DNA of 64,000 bases from Ruminococcus sp. YE71. Its GTDB lineage: Bacteria > Bacillota > Clostridia > Oscillospirales > Ruminococcaceae. The translations under genes and the position numbers were made by a program. The stretch is taken from positions 1 through 64,000 of the forward strand of contig NZ_FPIR01000019.1 of NCBI RefSeq assembly GCF_900119155.1. Direction: 5' to 3'. Of this stretch, positions 15,230 through 24,390 are shown one piece after another. The notes under the pieces were generated by a model. That model was not told the DNA's origin. It worked only from the letters and a program-made list of their open reading frames with translations, and did no database searches. Within the stretch, counting starts at the first letter, position 1; each line of letters opens with the position of its first letter.

Positions 15230-15877
15230 CTTGAGCTGCTTTTCATCGGTGAGGGTGGTGTAAGTCGAAGGTACCATCTCGCTGTCGGCGCTCATAACGG
15301 TGTAGCCGAGCTCCTTGAGCTTCTCGCTGACTGCGATAACGTCGTTGGGCTCGCAGCTTACCTCAACGATCTCGTCGTCGATGTTGAAGTCGTCAGCGCC
15401 TGCCTCGAAGCAGTCCTCCATCAGCTTGTCCTCGTCCTGACCCGAGTACTCCAGAATAACGGTACCCTTCTTGGTGAACATGAAGGAAACGCAGCCGCTG
15501 GTGCCGAGGTTGCCGCCGAACTTGTCGAAGTAGTGGCGAACATCGCCTGCGGTACGGTTCTTGTTATCGGTAAGGCACTCAACGATAACAGCAACGCCGC
15601 CGGGGCCGTAGCCCTCGTATACCATTTCTTCGTAGTTGTTCTTGTCGCCCTCGCCCGCAGCCTTCTTGATGATGCGGTCGATGTTGTCGTTGGGGATGTT
15701 GTTCGACTTCGCCTTAGCGATAAGCTGAGCGAGCTTCGAGTTGTTAGCGGGATCGGGGCCGCCCATCTTTACAGCTACAGCCATCTCCTTGCCGATCTTG
15801 GTGAAGATCTTGCCCTTGACAGCGTCGTTAGCCTCTTTCTTTCTCTTGATGTTTGCCCACTTGGAATGTCCTGACAT
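15134..15877 (-). CDS. yebC: YebC/TACO1-family protein
   Basis: The 247-residue product begins MSGHSKWANIKRKK, the hallmark of the YebC/TACO1 family, and has the usual three-domain length. Members act as translation factors that help ribosomes through difficult stretches and some as transcription regulators. The start at 15877 is supported by AAGGAGG 7-8 bp upstream and by the conserved N-terminus. The acidic tail ending in a run of Glu is encoded inside the attR repeat, so the last 32 or so codons now come from the element end. Downstream it runs directly into the mobile element. Confidence 0.96.
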   Translation of the reverse strand: MSGHSKWANIKRKKEANDAVKGKIFTKIGKEMAVAVKMGGPDPANNSKLAQLIAKAKSNNIPNDNIDRIIKKAAGEGDKNNYEEMVYEGYGPGGVAVIVECLTDNKNRTAGDVRHYFDKFGGNLGTSGCVSFMFTKKGTVILEYSGQDEDKLMEDCFEAGADDFNIDDEIVEVSCEPNDVIAVSEKLKELGYTVMSADSEMVPSTYTTLTDEKQLKFMGLLLENLEDNDDVQNVYHNWNAPEEEEED

Positions 15878-15924
15878 TGGTTTATCCTCCTTGATTATAT
15901 CCTTTATCAAACGTTTGTCCACGT

Positions 15925-16347
15925 TTATTGGTCTTGTTCAGCCGCGATGTTTTCTCTGATGATACCGTAGAGCTCCCTGATGCGTTCCGCACTTCCAATA
16001 AGCTCCAGATACCCGAACACCGCTTCGAGCCCTGTAGCGGCGCGGTAATCGGTGTTGGTCGCACTTTTCGGCGCACCGATGTGGCTCGAATTTCTTCCGC
16101 GCTTGTATATATATTCCTCATCCTCGGTGAAATGACCGTCCAGCAGGAAATGCGCAGCCCTTGCCTGATAACCTGCCCTCACCAGCTTCACGGCTTCCTT
16201 GTGCAGCTTGTTCGCAGGCATATTCGCGTGTATCACAAGCTCTGTACGCACCAGCCGCTCGTAAACGCTGTCACCCAGAAACGCCAGCGTCAGCGGTGAA
16301 TACTGCCGCGCCTCGGCAGGGGAGAGTGTCTTGTTCAGCTCGTCCAT
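15925..16347 (-). CDS. mrnC: Mini-ribonuclease III
   Basis: The 140-residue product is a single RNase III domain with no double-stranded RNA-binding domain. LAFLGDSVYERLVR carries the conserved catalytic Asp, and a later EAVFGYLEL segment supplies the acidic residue of the second signature. In Bacillus this enzyme matures 23S rRNA ends. The start at 16347 follows GGAGTAAGG; an ATG 15 bp upstream overlaps the end of obgE and lacks a site. It lies between obgE and yebC on the same strand, probably in one operon. Confidence 0.92.
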   Translation of the reverse strand: MDELNKTLSPAEARQYSPLTLAFLGDSVYERLVRTELVIHANMPANKLHKEAVKLVRAGYQARAAHFLLDGHFTEDEEYIYKRGRNSSHIGAPKSATNTDYRAATGLEAVFGYLELIGSAERIRELYGIIRENIAAEQDQ

Positions 16348-16351
16348 AGCC

Positions 16352-17629
16352 TTACTCCACAAAGTCGAATTCGAAGCCGAAGATGTCTACCGTATCGCCT
16401 TCGTTGATGCCCATCTGCTCCAGCTTGTCGATGATGCCCGTCGAGCGCAGCACCCTCTGGAAGTACTGAAGCGACGAGTAGTCCTCCATGTTGCAGCTGC
16501 GGAGCACGTCCCAGAGCCAGTCCGCCTCGACGAAGTACACGCCGTCCTCGATGGTGACGGTGAAGTCCTTCTTCGAGAGCAGCTTGTCGTCCAGCTCTTC
16601 CTGAGTCAGCGGCTGAGCCTCGAACTGCTTTACGGGCGGCAGCTTGGACAGCTCCTCAAATACTTTCTTGACGAGCTCCTGCGTGCCCTGTGTGGTCGCC
16701 GCCGAGATCTCGAAGAACAGTCTGCCCTCGCCCTCGATGAACTTTCTGAACTGCGCGATCTGCTCGGGTGTGGCGAGGTCGCACTTGTTGGCCGCGACTA
16801 TCTGAGGGGCTTCCGCCAGCTCGAAGGAGAAATTCTCCAGCTCGCGGTTGATTATCTTGTAGTCCTCGATGGGATCGCGTCCCTCGCTGCCCGAAACGTC
16901 CACGATGTGAACGATGAGCCTGCATCTCTCGACGTGTCTGAGGAACTCATGGCCGAGTCCCACGCCGTCCGACGCACCCTCGATAAGTCCGGGGATGTCC
17001 GCCATCACGAAGCTGTGCTCTTCGTCAAGTCTCACCACGCCGAGAACGGGGGTGAGGGTAGTGAAGTGGTAACTCGCTATCTTTGGCTTAGCCGCCGAGA
17101 CCACCGATATGAGCGATGACTTGCCCACGCTGGGAAAGCCCACAAGACCCACGTCCGCGATGAGTTTCAGCTCCAGCTGGACTTCGTACTCGTCGCCCCT
17201 GAATCCCGGCTTTGCGAAACGCGGTATCTGTCTTGTGGAGGTGGCGAAGTGCTGATTGCCCTTGCCGCCTCTGCCGCCCTTGCATACGACAACAGGCTCA
17301 TCCCCCGAAATGTCGGCAAGTATCCTGCCTGTCTCGACCTCCTTAATAACGGTGCCCCTCGGCACTTTGATGACAAGGTCGGGAGCGTTCCTGCCCGTAC
17401 AGTTCTTCGAGCTGCCGTCCTTGCCCTTTTCCGCAACGTACTTGCGCTTGTAGCGGAAGTCGATGAGGTTCGAGATATTGTCGTCCGCCACGAACACGAT
17501 GTCGCCGCCCTTGCCGCCGTCACCGCCGTCGGGACCGCCTGCCGCAACATATTTCTCGCGGTGGAAGGACACGCAGCCGTCGCCGCCATCTCCTGCCTTG
17601 ATGTATATTTTCGCCTGATCTACAAACAT
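16352..17629 (-). CDS. obgE: Obg-family GTPase
   Basis: The 425-residue product has the Gly-rich Obg fold at residues 1-158 (FVDQAKIYIKAGDGGDG onward), a GTPase domain with GFPSVGKSSL, DIPGLIEGA and NKCD, and a C-terminal OCT domain found in Gram-positive Obg proteins. It binds 50S subunits and links ribosome assembly to growth, and in Bacillus to sporulation initiation. Ribosomal genes rplU and rpmA lie upstream on the same strand, the usual neighbourhood. Confidence 0.97.
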   Translation of the reverse strand: MFVDQAKIYIKAGDGGDGCVSFHREKYVAAGGPDGGDGGKGGDIVFVADDNISNLIDFRYKRKYVAEKGKDGSSKNCTGRNAPDLVIKVPRGTVIKEVETGRILADISGDEPVVVCKGGRGGKGNQHFATSTRQIPRFAKPGFRGDEYEVQLELKLIADVGLVGFPSVGKSSLISVVSAAKPKIASYHFTTLTPVLGVVRLDEEHSFVMADIPGLIEGASDGVGLGHEFLRHVERCRLIVHIVDVSGSEGRDPIEDYKIINRELENFSFELAEAPQIVAANKCDLATPEQIAQFRKFIEGEGRLFFEISAATTQGTQELVKKVFEELSKLPPVKQFEAQPLTQEELDDKLLSKKDFTVTIEDGVYFVEADWLWDVLRSCNMEDYSSLQYFQRVLRSTGIIDKLEQMGINEGDTVDIFGFEFDFVE

Positions 17630-17656
17630 CGTGTTCCCCTTTCGGTCGTGTGATGG

Positions 17657-18301
17657 TTACTTTCTGTCAAATATCTTAGCCGCGTCATTGAGCCGCTGAT
17701 TTGCAGCCGAATTCTGCGAGAAGCTTTCTTTCCTGCCTGCGCGTTCGTGCTTGGCGCCCTCACCGTAGCAGAACAACCCGATGATAAGAGCTATTTTCAG
17801 CACAAGCTCGGCGGTCATTTCAAGACTGCCCCTGTTTGCTTTCTGGTACTGTTTCTGCGCAGTGCTCAGAGACGCAGTCGAGATGAACAGTTTTCCCTTC
17901 TCATCCGACTTGTACACATTCATCTGGTGCTCTTTCAGGTCTGCTATCTGTGTGAAGGAGTTGTAGGTCGCACTGTCGTTCTTCTGACTGCCCTGAAATT
18001 CCTCACCGCTGCCGTCGTAAGTTCCTTTGAAGGTGACGTGGTAGGTGTAGGTGGTGACTCTTCTCCTTCCGCCGTGTCTGCGGTGTCTGTAGTGAGTATG
18101 CTTTTCGGTCTTGCAGTCAAGGATGATGACCTTAGCCGTACCCACCTTGCTGATGGTGTTGCCGACCTTCAGCAGCCTTATGGGCGCCGCGATGAGTATC
18201 ACGATAAGGCAGACCAGCGCACCCTTGTAGAAATCGGCACTGAGGTTTCGGGCAAAGGTATTGTTCGGGTCTTTTTTTAATTTTTCAAATAGTGAAGCCA
18301 T
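17657..18301 (-). CDS. membrane protein, DUF3592-like
   Basis: The 214-residue product has a membrane helix near residues 25-45, a beta-rich external region with a His-rich insertion (KTEKHTHYRHRRHGG) and a second helix near 165-185. The two-helix layout with a V-x-I-L-D-C strand resembles DUF3592 proteins, whose function is unknown. The second of two close ATGs is chosen, 6 bp after GGAGG. It lies between the ribosomal protein genes and obgE, next to another membrane protein of similar design (18375-19130), suggesting a related pair. Confidence 0.7.
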   Translation of the reverse strand: MASLFEKLKKDPNNTFARNLSADFYKGALVCLIVILIAAPIRLLKVGNTISKVGTAKVIILDCKTEKHTHYRHRRHGGRRRVTTYTYHVTFKGTYDGSGEEFQGSQKNDSATYNSFTQIADLKEHQMNVYKSDEKGKLFISTASLSTAQKQYQKANRGSLEMTAELVLKIALIIGLFCYGEGAKHERAGRKESFSQNSAANQRLNDAAKIFDRK

Positions 18302-18374
18302 TGTCATCCTCCGTAGGTCATGTTCTGCACGCGGGGCGAATCTTTATCTTTGTTTTTTTGTGAATGTACGGGTT

Positions 18375-19130
18375 TCAGCTCATCTGCTGTCCCGCGACAT
18401 TTTCTTTCGGGTCGCTGCATGGCAGAGCCGGCATCATCGCGTCTTTCATATCCGCTCTGACGGCACTTGCGGCTCTGTCTTTGAAATAGTCGTCATTATG
18501 CAGTACCGCAGGCATCCCCGCGAATTCCTCGGGCACGTCGTTTCTCGGGTATTTCATTCCGAGCTCCATCTGTTTGTGACCCAGATAAAAGATCGCCGCC
18601 GCCAGAAAGAGCAGCACCCACATACCAACGGGCATCGAATACCTGCTGATATTGTAGCAGTATTCGTACTGCCGTTCAGCCGCATACTTGTCGTCTGGCG
18701 AGATGTACCAGTCGGTGCCGCCCTTGTTCAGCTTCACCTTGTACAAATAATAGGTGTGAGGAGTGTTTTTTCTCGCATCGTAAGTGAGGTCCTCGTACAT
18801 ATACAAAGTAACGCGCACTGTCATTTCTATCTCGCTGCCGTTTTCGTCAGAACCCGAGTAGGTGATGAAATACTTGTCATTGTTGAGTATGTTCTGTTCG
18901 GACGAAAACTCGATATTCGAATTCGACACCACAGCCTCAACAGTGCTTTCGCGGTGCATAGTGAAATAGCTGCCGAACAGTATCGAGAATAAGAACAGAG
19001 CCGCCGCAGCCGCGACCGTCAGGACTCCTGCACGCATCAGCCATACTCCGATGTTGTATGTGAAATGTGCGCCTTTGTCCATCATGAACAAGCGGAAAAA
19101 GTTATATATTCCTGCTAATAATTTTTTCAT
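18375..19130 (-). CDS. membrane protein of unknown function
   Basis: The 251-residue product has a helix at about residues 30-52, an external domain of about 110 residues rich in Tyr and acidic residues, a second helix at about 165-185, and a cytoplasmic tail with KYPRNDVPEEF. The plan matches the adjacent 214-residue protein. No clear ribosome site precedes the ATG, so the start is uncertain. Function is not recognisable. Confidence 0.65.
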   Translation of the reverse strand: MKKLLAGIYNFFRLFMMDKGAHFTYNIGVWLMRAGVLTVAAAAALFLFSILFGSYFTMHRESTVEAVVSNSNIEFSSEQNILNNDKYFITYSGSDENGSEIEMTVRVTLYMYEDLTYDARKNTPHTYYLYKVKLNKGGTDWYISPDDKYAAERQYEYCYNISRYSMPVGMWVLLFLAAAIFYLGHKQMELGMKYPRNDVPEEFAGMPAVLHNDDYFKDRAASAVRADMKDAMMPALPCSDPKENVAGQQMS

Positions 19131-19144
19131 GATCTATCAATGTA

Positions 19145-19178
19145 AAAAACCCCGAGAAGTCATGCTGCCCGGGGTCTT
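19145..19178 (-). terminator. terminator of the rplU-prp-rpmA operon
   Basis: On the minus strand ACCCCGGG and a matching CGGGGT close a hairpin that is followed by six T residues, 10-15 bp past the rpmA stop. Confidence 0.75.
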
Positions 19179-19188
19179 GTCTGTCATA

Positions 19189-19470
19189 TTAAGCCTGGGG
19201 GTAAACAGAAACCTTCTTGCGGTCCTTGCCCAGTCTCTCAAACTTTACTACGCCGTCAGCCTTAGCGAAAAGCGTATCGTCCGAGCCCTTGCCTACGTTC
19301 TCGCCCGGGTGGATGTGAGTTCCTCTCTGACGAACGAGGATGTTGCCGGCCAGTACGAACTGACCGTCAGCTCTCTTGACGCCGAGTCTCTTGGATTCGG
19401 AATCTCTGCCGTTCTTGGTAGAACCCATACCTTTCTTATGAGCGAAATGCTGCATGGAAATAATTAACAT
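19189..19470 (-). CDS. rpmA: 50S ribosomal protein L27
   Basis: The 93-residue product is L27: [20 protein letters not shown] and [18 protein letters not shown] are conserved. An N-terminal extension ending in MQHFA precedes HKKG; in Firmicutes this peptide is removed by the Prp protease before the Ala, and prp is the gene just upstream. The start at 19470 follows GGAGGTG. The cleaved peptide reads HFA where FFA is common, but the site is otherwise standard. Confidence 0.96.
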   Translation of the reverse strand: MLIISMQHFAHKKGMGSTKNGRDSESKRLGVKRADGQFVLAGNILVRQRGTHIHPGENVGKGSDDTLFAKADGVVKFERLGKDRKKVSVYPQA

Positions 19471-19499
19471 TTGAAATACACCTCCGTAAATGAAGTACG

Positions 19500-19826
19500 T
19501 CACCTGTCAATAACAGTGACCTTAACAGCCTGCGGAAATTCTTTCGACAGCATATACATATGGGTGAGCAGACCTAAGATGATCTTGTCTCCCGTGCCGT
19601 CGCTGTCATCCGTAAGCTTCAGATAAATGTCGCCGTTCGGTTCTTCCCTGACTTTAGCGTTCAGTGCGAACACTTCTGTCACGGTATTTGCCGTCAGCAT
19701 AACAGCCGACGAAACTGCCGCACAAACGATGTCCTGCCCCTCTTCCGCATAACCTGCGTGCCCCGATACGACGAAGCCGAGGAGTTTCTGTGAATCACCG
19801 CTGCGGTAAAACTCCGCGTCGATCAT
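19500..19826 (-). CDS. prp: ribosomal-processing cysteine protease Prp
   Basis: The 108-residue product has the Prp signature: H23 in SGHAGYA and C35 in DIVCAAVSS, the catalytic pair. It removes the N-terminal extension of L27. The ATG overlaps the rplU stop codon, and the gene sits between rplU and rpmA, the standard Firmicute order. Confidence 0.95.
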   Translation of the reverse strand: MIDAEFYRSGDSQKLLGFVVSGHAGYAEEGQDIVCAAVSSAVMLTANTVTEVFALNAKVREEPNGDIYLKLTDDSDGTGDKIILGLLTHMYMLSKEFPQAVKVTVIDR

Positions 19827-20137
19827 TATGCGTTGATCGCTTCGATAGCAACCTTAGTGTAGGGCTGTCTGTGACCGAGAGCTCTCTTGCAGCCCTTCTT
19901 AGGCTTGTAAGTGAAGACGTTGATCTTCTTGCCCTTGCCGTTCTTGATGACCTTAGCGGTAACGGTAGCACCCTCAACGTAAGGAGCGCCTGCCTTGATA
20001 GCGCCTTCGCCGCCTACTGCGAGCACCTTGTCAAAGGTAACGGTCTCGTCAGCGTTTACCTCGAGCTTCTCGATGAAGATCTCGTCGCCTGCCTTTACCT
20101 GATACTGCTTACCACCGGTTTCGATTACTGCGTACAT
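19826..20137 (-). CDS. rplU: 50S ribosomal protein L21
   Basis: The 103-residue product begins [18 protein letters not shown] and ends with the [11 protein letters not shown]-like basic segment of L21 ([13 protein letters not shown]). The start at 20137 matches the family N-terminus. It leads the rplU-prp-rpmA operon; the promoter at 20235-20263 leaves a 5' leader of about 90 nt, which in Firmicutes often carries an L21 autoregulatory structure, though I did not fold it. Confidence 0.96.
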   Translation of the reverse strand: MYAVIETGGKQYQVKAGDEIFIEKLEVNADETVTFDKVLAVGGEGAIKAGAPYVEGATVTAKVIKNGKGKKINVFTYKPKKGCKRALGHRQPYTKVAIEAINA

Positions 20138-20234
20138 TCTTAGTACACCTGCCTTTTTATACAAACTCGCTGCGTTCGGTGTATACCTCAAAAGGGCATA
20201 ACTTTAGCGTCTACCGAAAACAAGCGGCTTAATA

Positions 20235-20263
20235 ATAATAACACATTACCGCGCATTTGTCAA
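20235..20263 (-). promoter_or_regulatory. rplU operon promoter
   Basis: TTGACA (20258-20263) and TATTAT (20235-20240) on the minus strand at 17-bp spacing, about 100 bp before the rplU start. Confidence 0.7.
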
Positions 20264-20307
20264 GTCCGCGCCGTATCCCACAGAAGATTTAACATTTTTT
20301 TTACATT

Positions 20308-21024
20308 TCAGCACAGCTGTTCCATCCGTTCCCGCATCGCCTTGAGTATCTTCTTTTCCAGCCGCGAGATGTAGGACTGCGAGATGCCTATCCTGTCCGC
20401 CACCTCTTTCTGAGTCAGCTCTCTGCCGCCCCTCAGCCCGAAGCGCAGCTCCATTATCTGCCGTTCGCGGTCGCTGAGCCGTTCTATCTCTTCCATCAGC
20501 GTCCTTCGTTCGCACTCGCGGACCATCTTTTCTGCGGCGGTCTCCTCGTCCGAACCGATGATGTCCGAGAGGAGAAGCTCGTTGCCGTCGCGGTCGCTGC
20601 CAAGCGGTTCGTCTATCGAGATGTCCTGCTGACGTGTGGACGCCTTGCGAAGGTACATCAGTATCTCGTTCTCGATGCAGCGCGAGGCGTAGGTCGCGAG
20701 CTTGATGTTCTTCTCGGGGTCGAACGACCTTACCGCCTTGATGAGCCCGATAGTCCCGATGGAGACCAAGTCTTCGCTCGTACAGCTCGGCGACTCGAAC
20801 TTCTTTGCGATGTAGACCACCAGCCGCAGATTATGCACCGTCAGCGTTTCGCAGGCGGCTTTGCGGTCGGTCTTCAGCAGCTCGAACGCCGCCTGTTCCT
20901 CTTCCTTTGTCAGCGGCGGCGGCAGCTGTTCCGCACCGCCGATGTAATCCACCCTGTCAAGCTCCCCGACGCACTTCCTGTAAAGCTCCGTCAGCCATTC
21001 CGCAAGTTTCTTTCTCAGACTCAT
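20308..21024 (-). CDS. sigE: sporulation sigma factor E (pro-sigma-E)
   Basis: The 238-residue product has the length and order of pro-sigma-E: a short pro-sequence with LAEWLTELYRK, region 2 with VHNLRLVVYIAKKF and GTIGLIKAVRSFDPEKNIKLATYASRCI-type core, and region 4 with LTQKEVADRIGISQSYISRLEKK. It directs early mother-cell transcription after cleavage by SpoIIGA, which is encoded 29 bp upstream. The start at 21024 follows AAGGAG. This places the organism among spore formers, at least by genotype. Confidence 0.95.
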   Translation of the reverse strand: MSLRKKLAEWLTELYRKCVGELDRVDYIGGAEQLPPPLTKEEEQAAFELLKTDRKAACETLTVHNLRLVVYIAKKFESPSCTSEDLVSIGTIGLIKAVRSFDPEKNIKLATYASRCIENEILMYLRKASTRQQDISIDEPLGSDRDGNELLLSDIIGSDEETAAEKMVRECERRTLMEEIERLSDRERQIMELRFGLRGGRELTQKEVADRIGISQSYISRLEKKILKAMRERMEQLC

Positions 21025-21053
21025 TTCATACCACTCCTTATCTCTTGTCCGTA

Positions 21054-21878
21054 TCACAGTATTTCGGGATTGAACACCGCGTAGCCCTTGCTCCCTCTGC
21101 TGGGCAGTATCCCCGTACAGCATCGCACCTGACGGCGCATCCCCGTGCAGCTGATGGTGACTCTGCCTTTCGAGGTCACATAGATGAGCCCCTCGCCGCC
21201 GATGGTCTCGAAGGGGACGGGTCGGAAGCCGTAGAAAAGCAGCTGTTCGGGGCGGTCGAGACTGAACCTTGTGTACAGCTCGTCCGAGCGGAAGATGACG
21301 ACGGGCGCCCCCGTAAAGCTGTCGCAGAGCATATTCCCCGTGTCGGCTATGGCGGTGAACTCCGCCGAGAACGCCCCGAGCCTGTATTCGGCGCGGTACC
21401 TTTTCACCCTCGCACAGCTCCTGCGCCTGAGGGTTTCGAGCATCATCCCCGACAGGTACACGAGGGCACAGCAGACACCCAGCTGCGGCAGCGTCACGTC
21501 GAAATAGGGCACGAAATTCCGCACGAAGAGTATCCGTCGGTGGGTGATGCAGACCCACGCCATGCAGCATCCGCCGAACACCACGTCGCAGAGCAGATAC
21601 CCCGCCGTCCGTCCTGCCAGCGCGAAAAACGACCTCGGACGGAAAGCCTCGGTCACGATCATGATGACCAGCGCCAGCTTGCCCGCCGTCATGGCGAACG
21701 CCGCCCAGAAACCCTCGCAGTCGATCATCAGCAGCAGCGAACCTGCCGCACTCATCGCGGCGGCTGTCAGCTCGTGGCGCGGCATCAGCTTTTCGTGGGT
21801 GACGGCGGAAATGCAGCCAAGATAGCTGAGGGTTATCACGGCGTTGGTGAGCATGAGTATATCTATGTAGACCTTCAT
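21054..21878 (-). CDS. spoIIGA: sigma-E processing protease SpoIIGA
   Basis: The 274-residue product has five hydrophobic segments in the first 150 residues and a soluble C-terminal half with the aspartic protease motif ADTGN (D179). This is the SpoIIGA plan: an integral membrane protease that cleaves pro-sigma-E after a signal from the forespore. It precedes sigE in the same operon. The upstream gap holds TTTGACAAA (about 22021-22029) and a TTTGTCC-like site that resemble Spo0A boxes, but the first is also the -35 of the divergent gene. Confidence 0.93.
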   Translation of the reverse strand: MKVYIDILMLTNAVITLSYLGCISAVTHEKLMPRHELTAAAMSAAGSLLLMIDCEGFWAAFAMTAGKLALVIMIVTEAFRPRSFFALAGRTAGYLLCDVVFGGCCMAWVCITHRRILFVRNFVPYFDVTLPQLGVCCALVYLSGMMLETLRRRSCARVKRYRAEYRLGAFSAEFTAIADTGNMLCDSFTGAPVVIFRSDELYTRFSLDRPEQLLFYGFRPVPFETIGGEGLIYVTSKGRVTISCTGMRRQVRCCTGILPSRGSKGYAVFNPEIL

Positions 21879-22021
21879 TCTCCTGCCTCCTCCTGTGAAC
21901 AGTATATCACCTTCGGGCGGTGAAAATGCTCGAATGCTGTGACTGCTCCCAAAAGTTGTTGCGTAAGCGGAAACTAACAGTTACATAATTATGACAATTT
22001 TTAGAATTTGTCCATCTGTGT

Positions 22022-22050
22022 TTGACAAAGTGATAGGAATGTGATATAAT
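22022..22050 (+). promoter_or_regulatory. promoter, TTGACA-N17-TATAAT
   Basis: Perfect -35 (22022-22027) and -10 (22045-22050) boxes upstream of the YiiX-like gene, in the gap shared with spoIIGA. Confidence 0.7.
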
Positions 22051-22103
22051 ATTATAGATAAAAGGCAATATAAAAAATCTATTACTGTCAGGAGCAGTCG
22101 TTT

Positions 22104-22721
22104 ATGACCGAGATAAGACTTGATTCGCGTCTTAAAAAACGTACACTTTACATATTTCTTGTGAGAACGAACTCCTTTTTTTCACGAGTGATCGCATTTT
22201 TCACAAAAACAAACTACACCCACGCATCTGTCGGCTTCGACCCTTGCTGCAACTCGCTCTACAGCTTTGCACGCATTTTCACGGCTCTGCCGATACCTGC
22301 GGGATTCGTTAAGGAAAGCACCAAAACAGGACTTCTGAGCCTCAGCCCCAACGCACCCTGCGCTGTCTACAAGCTCAGAGTCACCGAGCAGACCTACGAG
22401 GACATCGAGAACGAGCTTCAGCGGATGTACCTTAATAAAGAGCAGTACGGCTACAATTATTTAGGACCTATCGCCTGCTTTTTCGGCATACCGTTCAAGC
22501 TCGAAAAGCATTATTTCTGCTCACAGTTCGTTGCCGAGCTGCTTGAGCGGCACCGCGCCGTGACACTCGTCAAGCCTGCATCCCTCTACCACCCGAGGGA
22601 CATCGAAAAGCTGAAAGGTCTTGAGCTCATCTACCGCGGCAGACTGAGCGACCTCACTCCCGAGCGTCTTTCAAAGCACCGTCGCCCCGAGAACATCCGC
22701 GACCTTACAGCACAGCTCTGA
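22104..22721 (+). CDS. YiiX-like permuted papain-fold hydrolase
   Basis: The 205-residue product has YTHASVGFD (catalytic His, about residue 39) and HYFCSQFVAELL (catalytic Cys, about residue 139), in the circularly permuted NlpC/P60 order of YiiX/YebB-like proteins. There is no signal peptide; the N-terminus is basic. Members are thought to act on lipids, peptides or cell-wall amides. It is monocistronic, with its own promoter and a strong terminator convergent with folC. Confidence 0.75.
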   Translation: MTEIRLDSRLKKRTLYIFLVRTNSFFSRVIAFFTKTNYTHASVGFDPCCNSLYSFARIFTALPIPAGFVKESTKTGLLSLSPNAPCAVYKLRVTEQTYEDIENELQRMYLNKEQYGYNYLGPIACFFGIPFKLEKHYFCSQFVAELLERHRAVTLVKPASLYHPRDIEKLKGLELIYRGRLSDLTPERLSKHRRPENIRDLTAQL

Positions 22722-22732
22722 AAAAAACACAG

Positions 22733-22767
22733 ACCCGAACGTTTTTGCAGCGTTCGGGTCTTTTTGT
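22733..22767. terminator. terminator between convergent genes
   Basis: ACCCGAACG pairs with CGTTCGGGT and is followed by TTTTTG on the plus strand, just past the YiiX-like gene; the minus-strand side faces the end of folC. Confidence 0.75.
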
Positions 22768-22792
22768 TATTCCGACTCTCGGGGAGCCTGAC

Positions 22793-24061
22793 TCACTTCC
22801 CGAGATGTTCAATACCGCCTGCGAACAGCGACGCGAGGTACAGCGAACCGCAGATGATGAGCGCTTCGTCCTCGCCGAGGGACGCCAGCTCCCTTGCCAC
22901 CGTCTCTTCGGCGGAGAGGGTCGAAGGTTCGGCATCTGCGCCGCTGCTTTTCAGAAGTTCTGCGAGTTCGGCGGCGTTCCTCGCGTTCGGGGCGAAGCTG
23001 TCAACGCAGACGAACCTGTCTCCGTGCGGCGCGATGAGTCGCGCAGCTTCGGCGCTGTCCTTGTCGGAGAGCATCCCGATGACGAAGTGCTTTTTGCAGC
23101 CGAGGGTACCCACCGTCGCGGCGAGTGCCGAGATGCCCTCGGGATTGTGACCGCCGTCAACGATGACGAGGGGGTCGCGGCTGAGCATCTGTATACGTGC
23201 GGGTATCTGCGCCGTCAGACCCTTGCGGAGGGCGGCTTCGGGTATCGAAAAGCCTCGTTCGCGCAGGGCTTCCGCCGTCTCGATGACGGCGGCGGCGTTG
23301 TACAGCTGATGCGTTCCGCCCATCATCAGCCGCAGACCGCGCATATCCCCGTAGTCGAATTCGCTGCCGAACATATCACAGCGCCGAACGTTCATGCGGC
23401 TCATGTCGGGGGTGCGGAGATGTGTGCCGCAGCGTTCTGCCTGTTCCTGCATGACCGTCAGTGCGCCGTCCTTCACGCACGCCGAGCAGACCGCCGCCGA
23501 GCCGCGCTTGATGATGCCTGCTTTCTGCATCGCTATCTCCTCGATGGTATCGCCGAGGATCGCCGTGTGGTCGAGGGCGATAGAGGTGATGAGGGCGGCT
23601 TCGGGGGGCGGGATGATGTTGGTGGAGTCGAGCCTTCCGCCGAGACCCGTTTCCAGCACGACGACATCGCATTTCTGCCGCGCGAAGTGGAGCAGACCCA
23701 TCGCCTGCGTGATCTCGAACTGCGAGAATCCCTCGCCACAGGCATCGACCGACGGCTCGATAAGCAGGGCGAGCTCGTTGAGCTCGGCGTCGGTGATGTC
23801 CTCGCCGTTGATGCGGATACGGTCGTTATAGCGAATGATGTAGGGCGACGTGAACAGTCCCGTTCTGTAGCCTGCCGCCGTCAGCGTTTTCGCGAGCATC
23901 TCACAGCACGAGCCTTTGCCGTTGGTGCCTGCGACGTGTATGAACCGAAGCCGCTGCTGAGGGTCGCCGACCGCCTTCATCAGCCTGCCGATGCGCGAGA
24001 GGTCGTCAACGCGCTTTCCGAGCTTCGAGAACCTGTTTATGAATCTTTCGTATTCCTGCAT
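22793..24061 (-). CDS. folC: folylpolyglutamate/dihydrofolate synthase
   Basis: The 422-residue product is a Mur-ligase-type ATPase with the P-loop GTNGKGS (about residues 45-51), FTSPYIIRYNDRIRING downstream and the SIALDHTAILGDTIEEIA segment of FolC. It adds glutamate to folates and in many bacteria also makes dihydrofolate. Length and motif order are normal. It is transcribed alone. Confidence 0.95.
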   Translation of the reverse strand: MQEYERFINRFSKLGKRVDDLSRIGRLMKAVGDPQQRLRFIHVAGTNGKGSCCEMLAKTLTAAGYRTGLFTSPYIIRYNDRIRINGEDITDAELNELALLIEPSVDACGEGFSQFEITQAMGLLHFARQKCDVVVLETGLGGRLDSTNIIPPPEAALITSIALDHTAILGDTIEEIAMQKAGIIKRGSAAVCSACVKDGALTVMQEQAERCGTHLRTPDMSRMNVRRCDMFGSEFDYGDMRGLRLMMGGTHQLYNAAAVIETAEALRERGFSIPEAALRKGLTAQIPARIQMLSRDPLVIVDGGHNPEGISALAATVGTLGCKKHFVIGMLSDKDSAEAARLIAPHGDRFVCVDSFAPNARNAAELAELLKSSGADAEPSTLSAEETVARELASLGEDEALIICGSLYLASLFAGGIEHLGK

Positions 24062-24252
24062 AGTATCATCTCCGTTCTATATTTTAACACAGATGTTTCC
24101 GCTGTGCAAGGTTTTTTTCTGAATATTCGGAAAATATGGGGCGACAGGCAATACGTAATTACTTATAATTTTACGTTTTTGCGAAATATGTACAAATCTG
24201 TAAGCGGAATTTCGTGCAAGTACATGAAAATTACGTAAATGCTGAAAATCGC

Positions 24253-24282
24253 TTGATAAAAAAACTGAAAACGTGGTATAAT
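24253..24282 (+). promoter_or_regulatory. promoter for the 24391-25282 gene pair
   Basis: TTGATA (24253-24258) and TATAAT (24277-24282) at 18-bp spacing. A hairpin (AAAGCGG with CCGCTTT, about 24294-24326) lies in the resulting leader of about 100 nt. The rest of the 329-bp gap holds nothing I recognise. Confidence 0.6.
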
Positions 24283-24390
24283 ATGATCACGGAAAGCGGT
24301 ATAACATCACACGTTCATGCCGCTTTATACAGAAACGATGCATTGTTTTCAGTAAGTTTAAAGTCAGTATTTACGAAAGGACAGGTATCT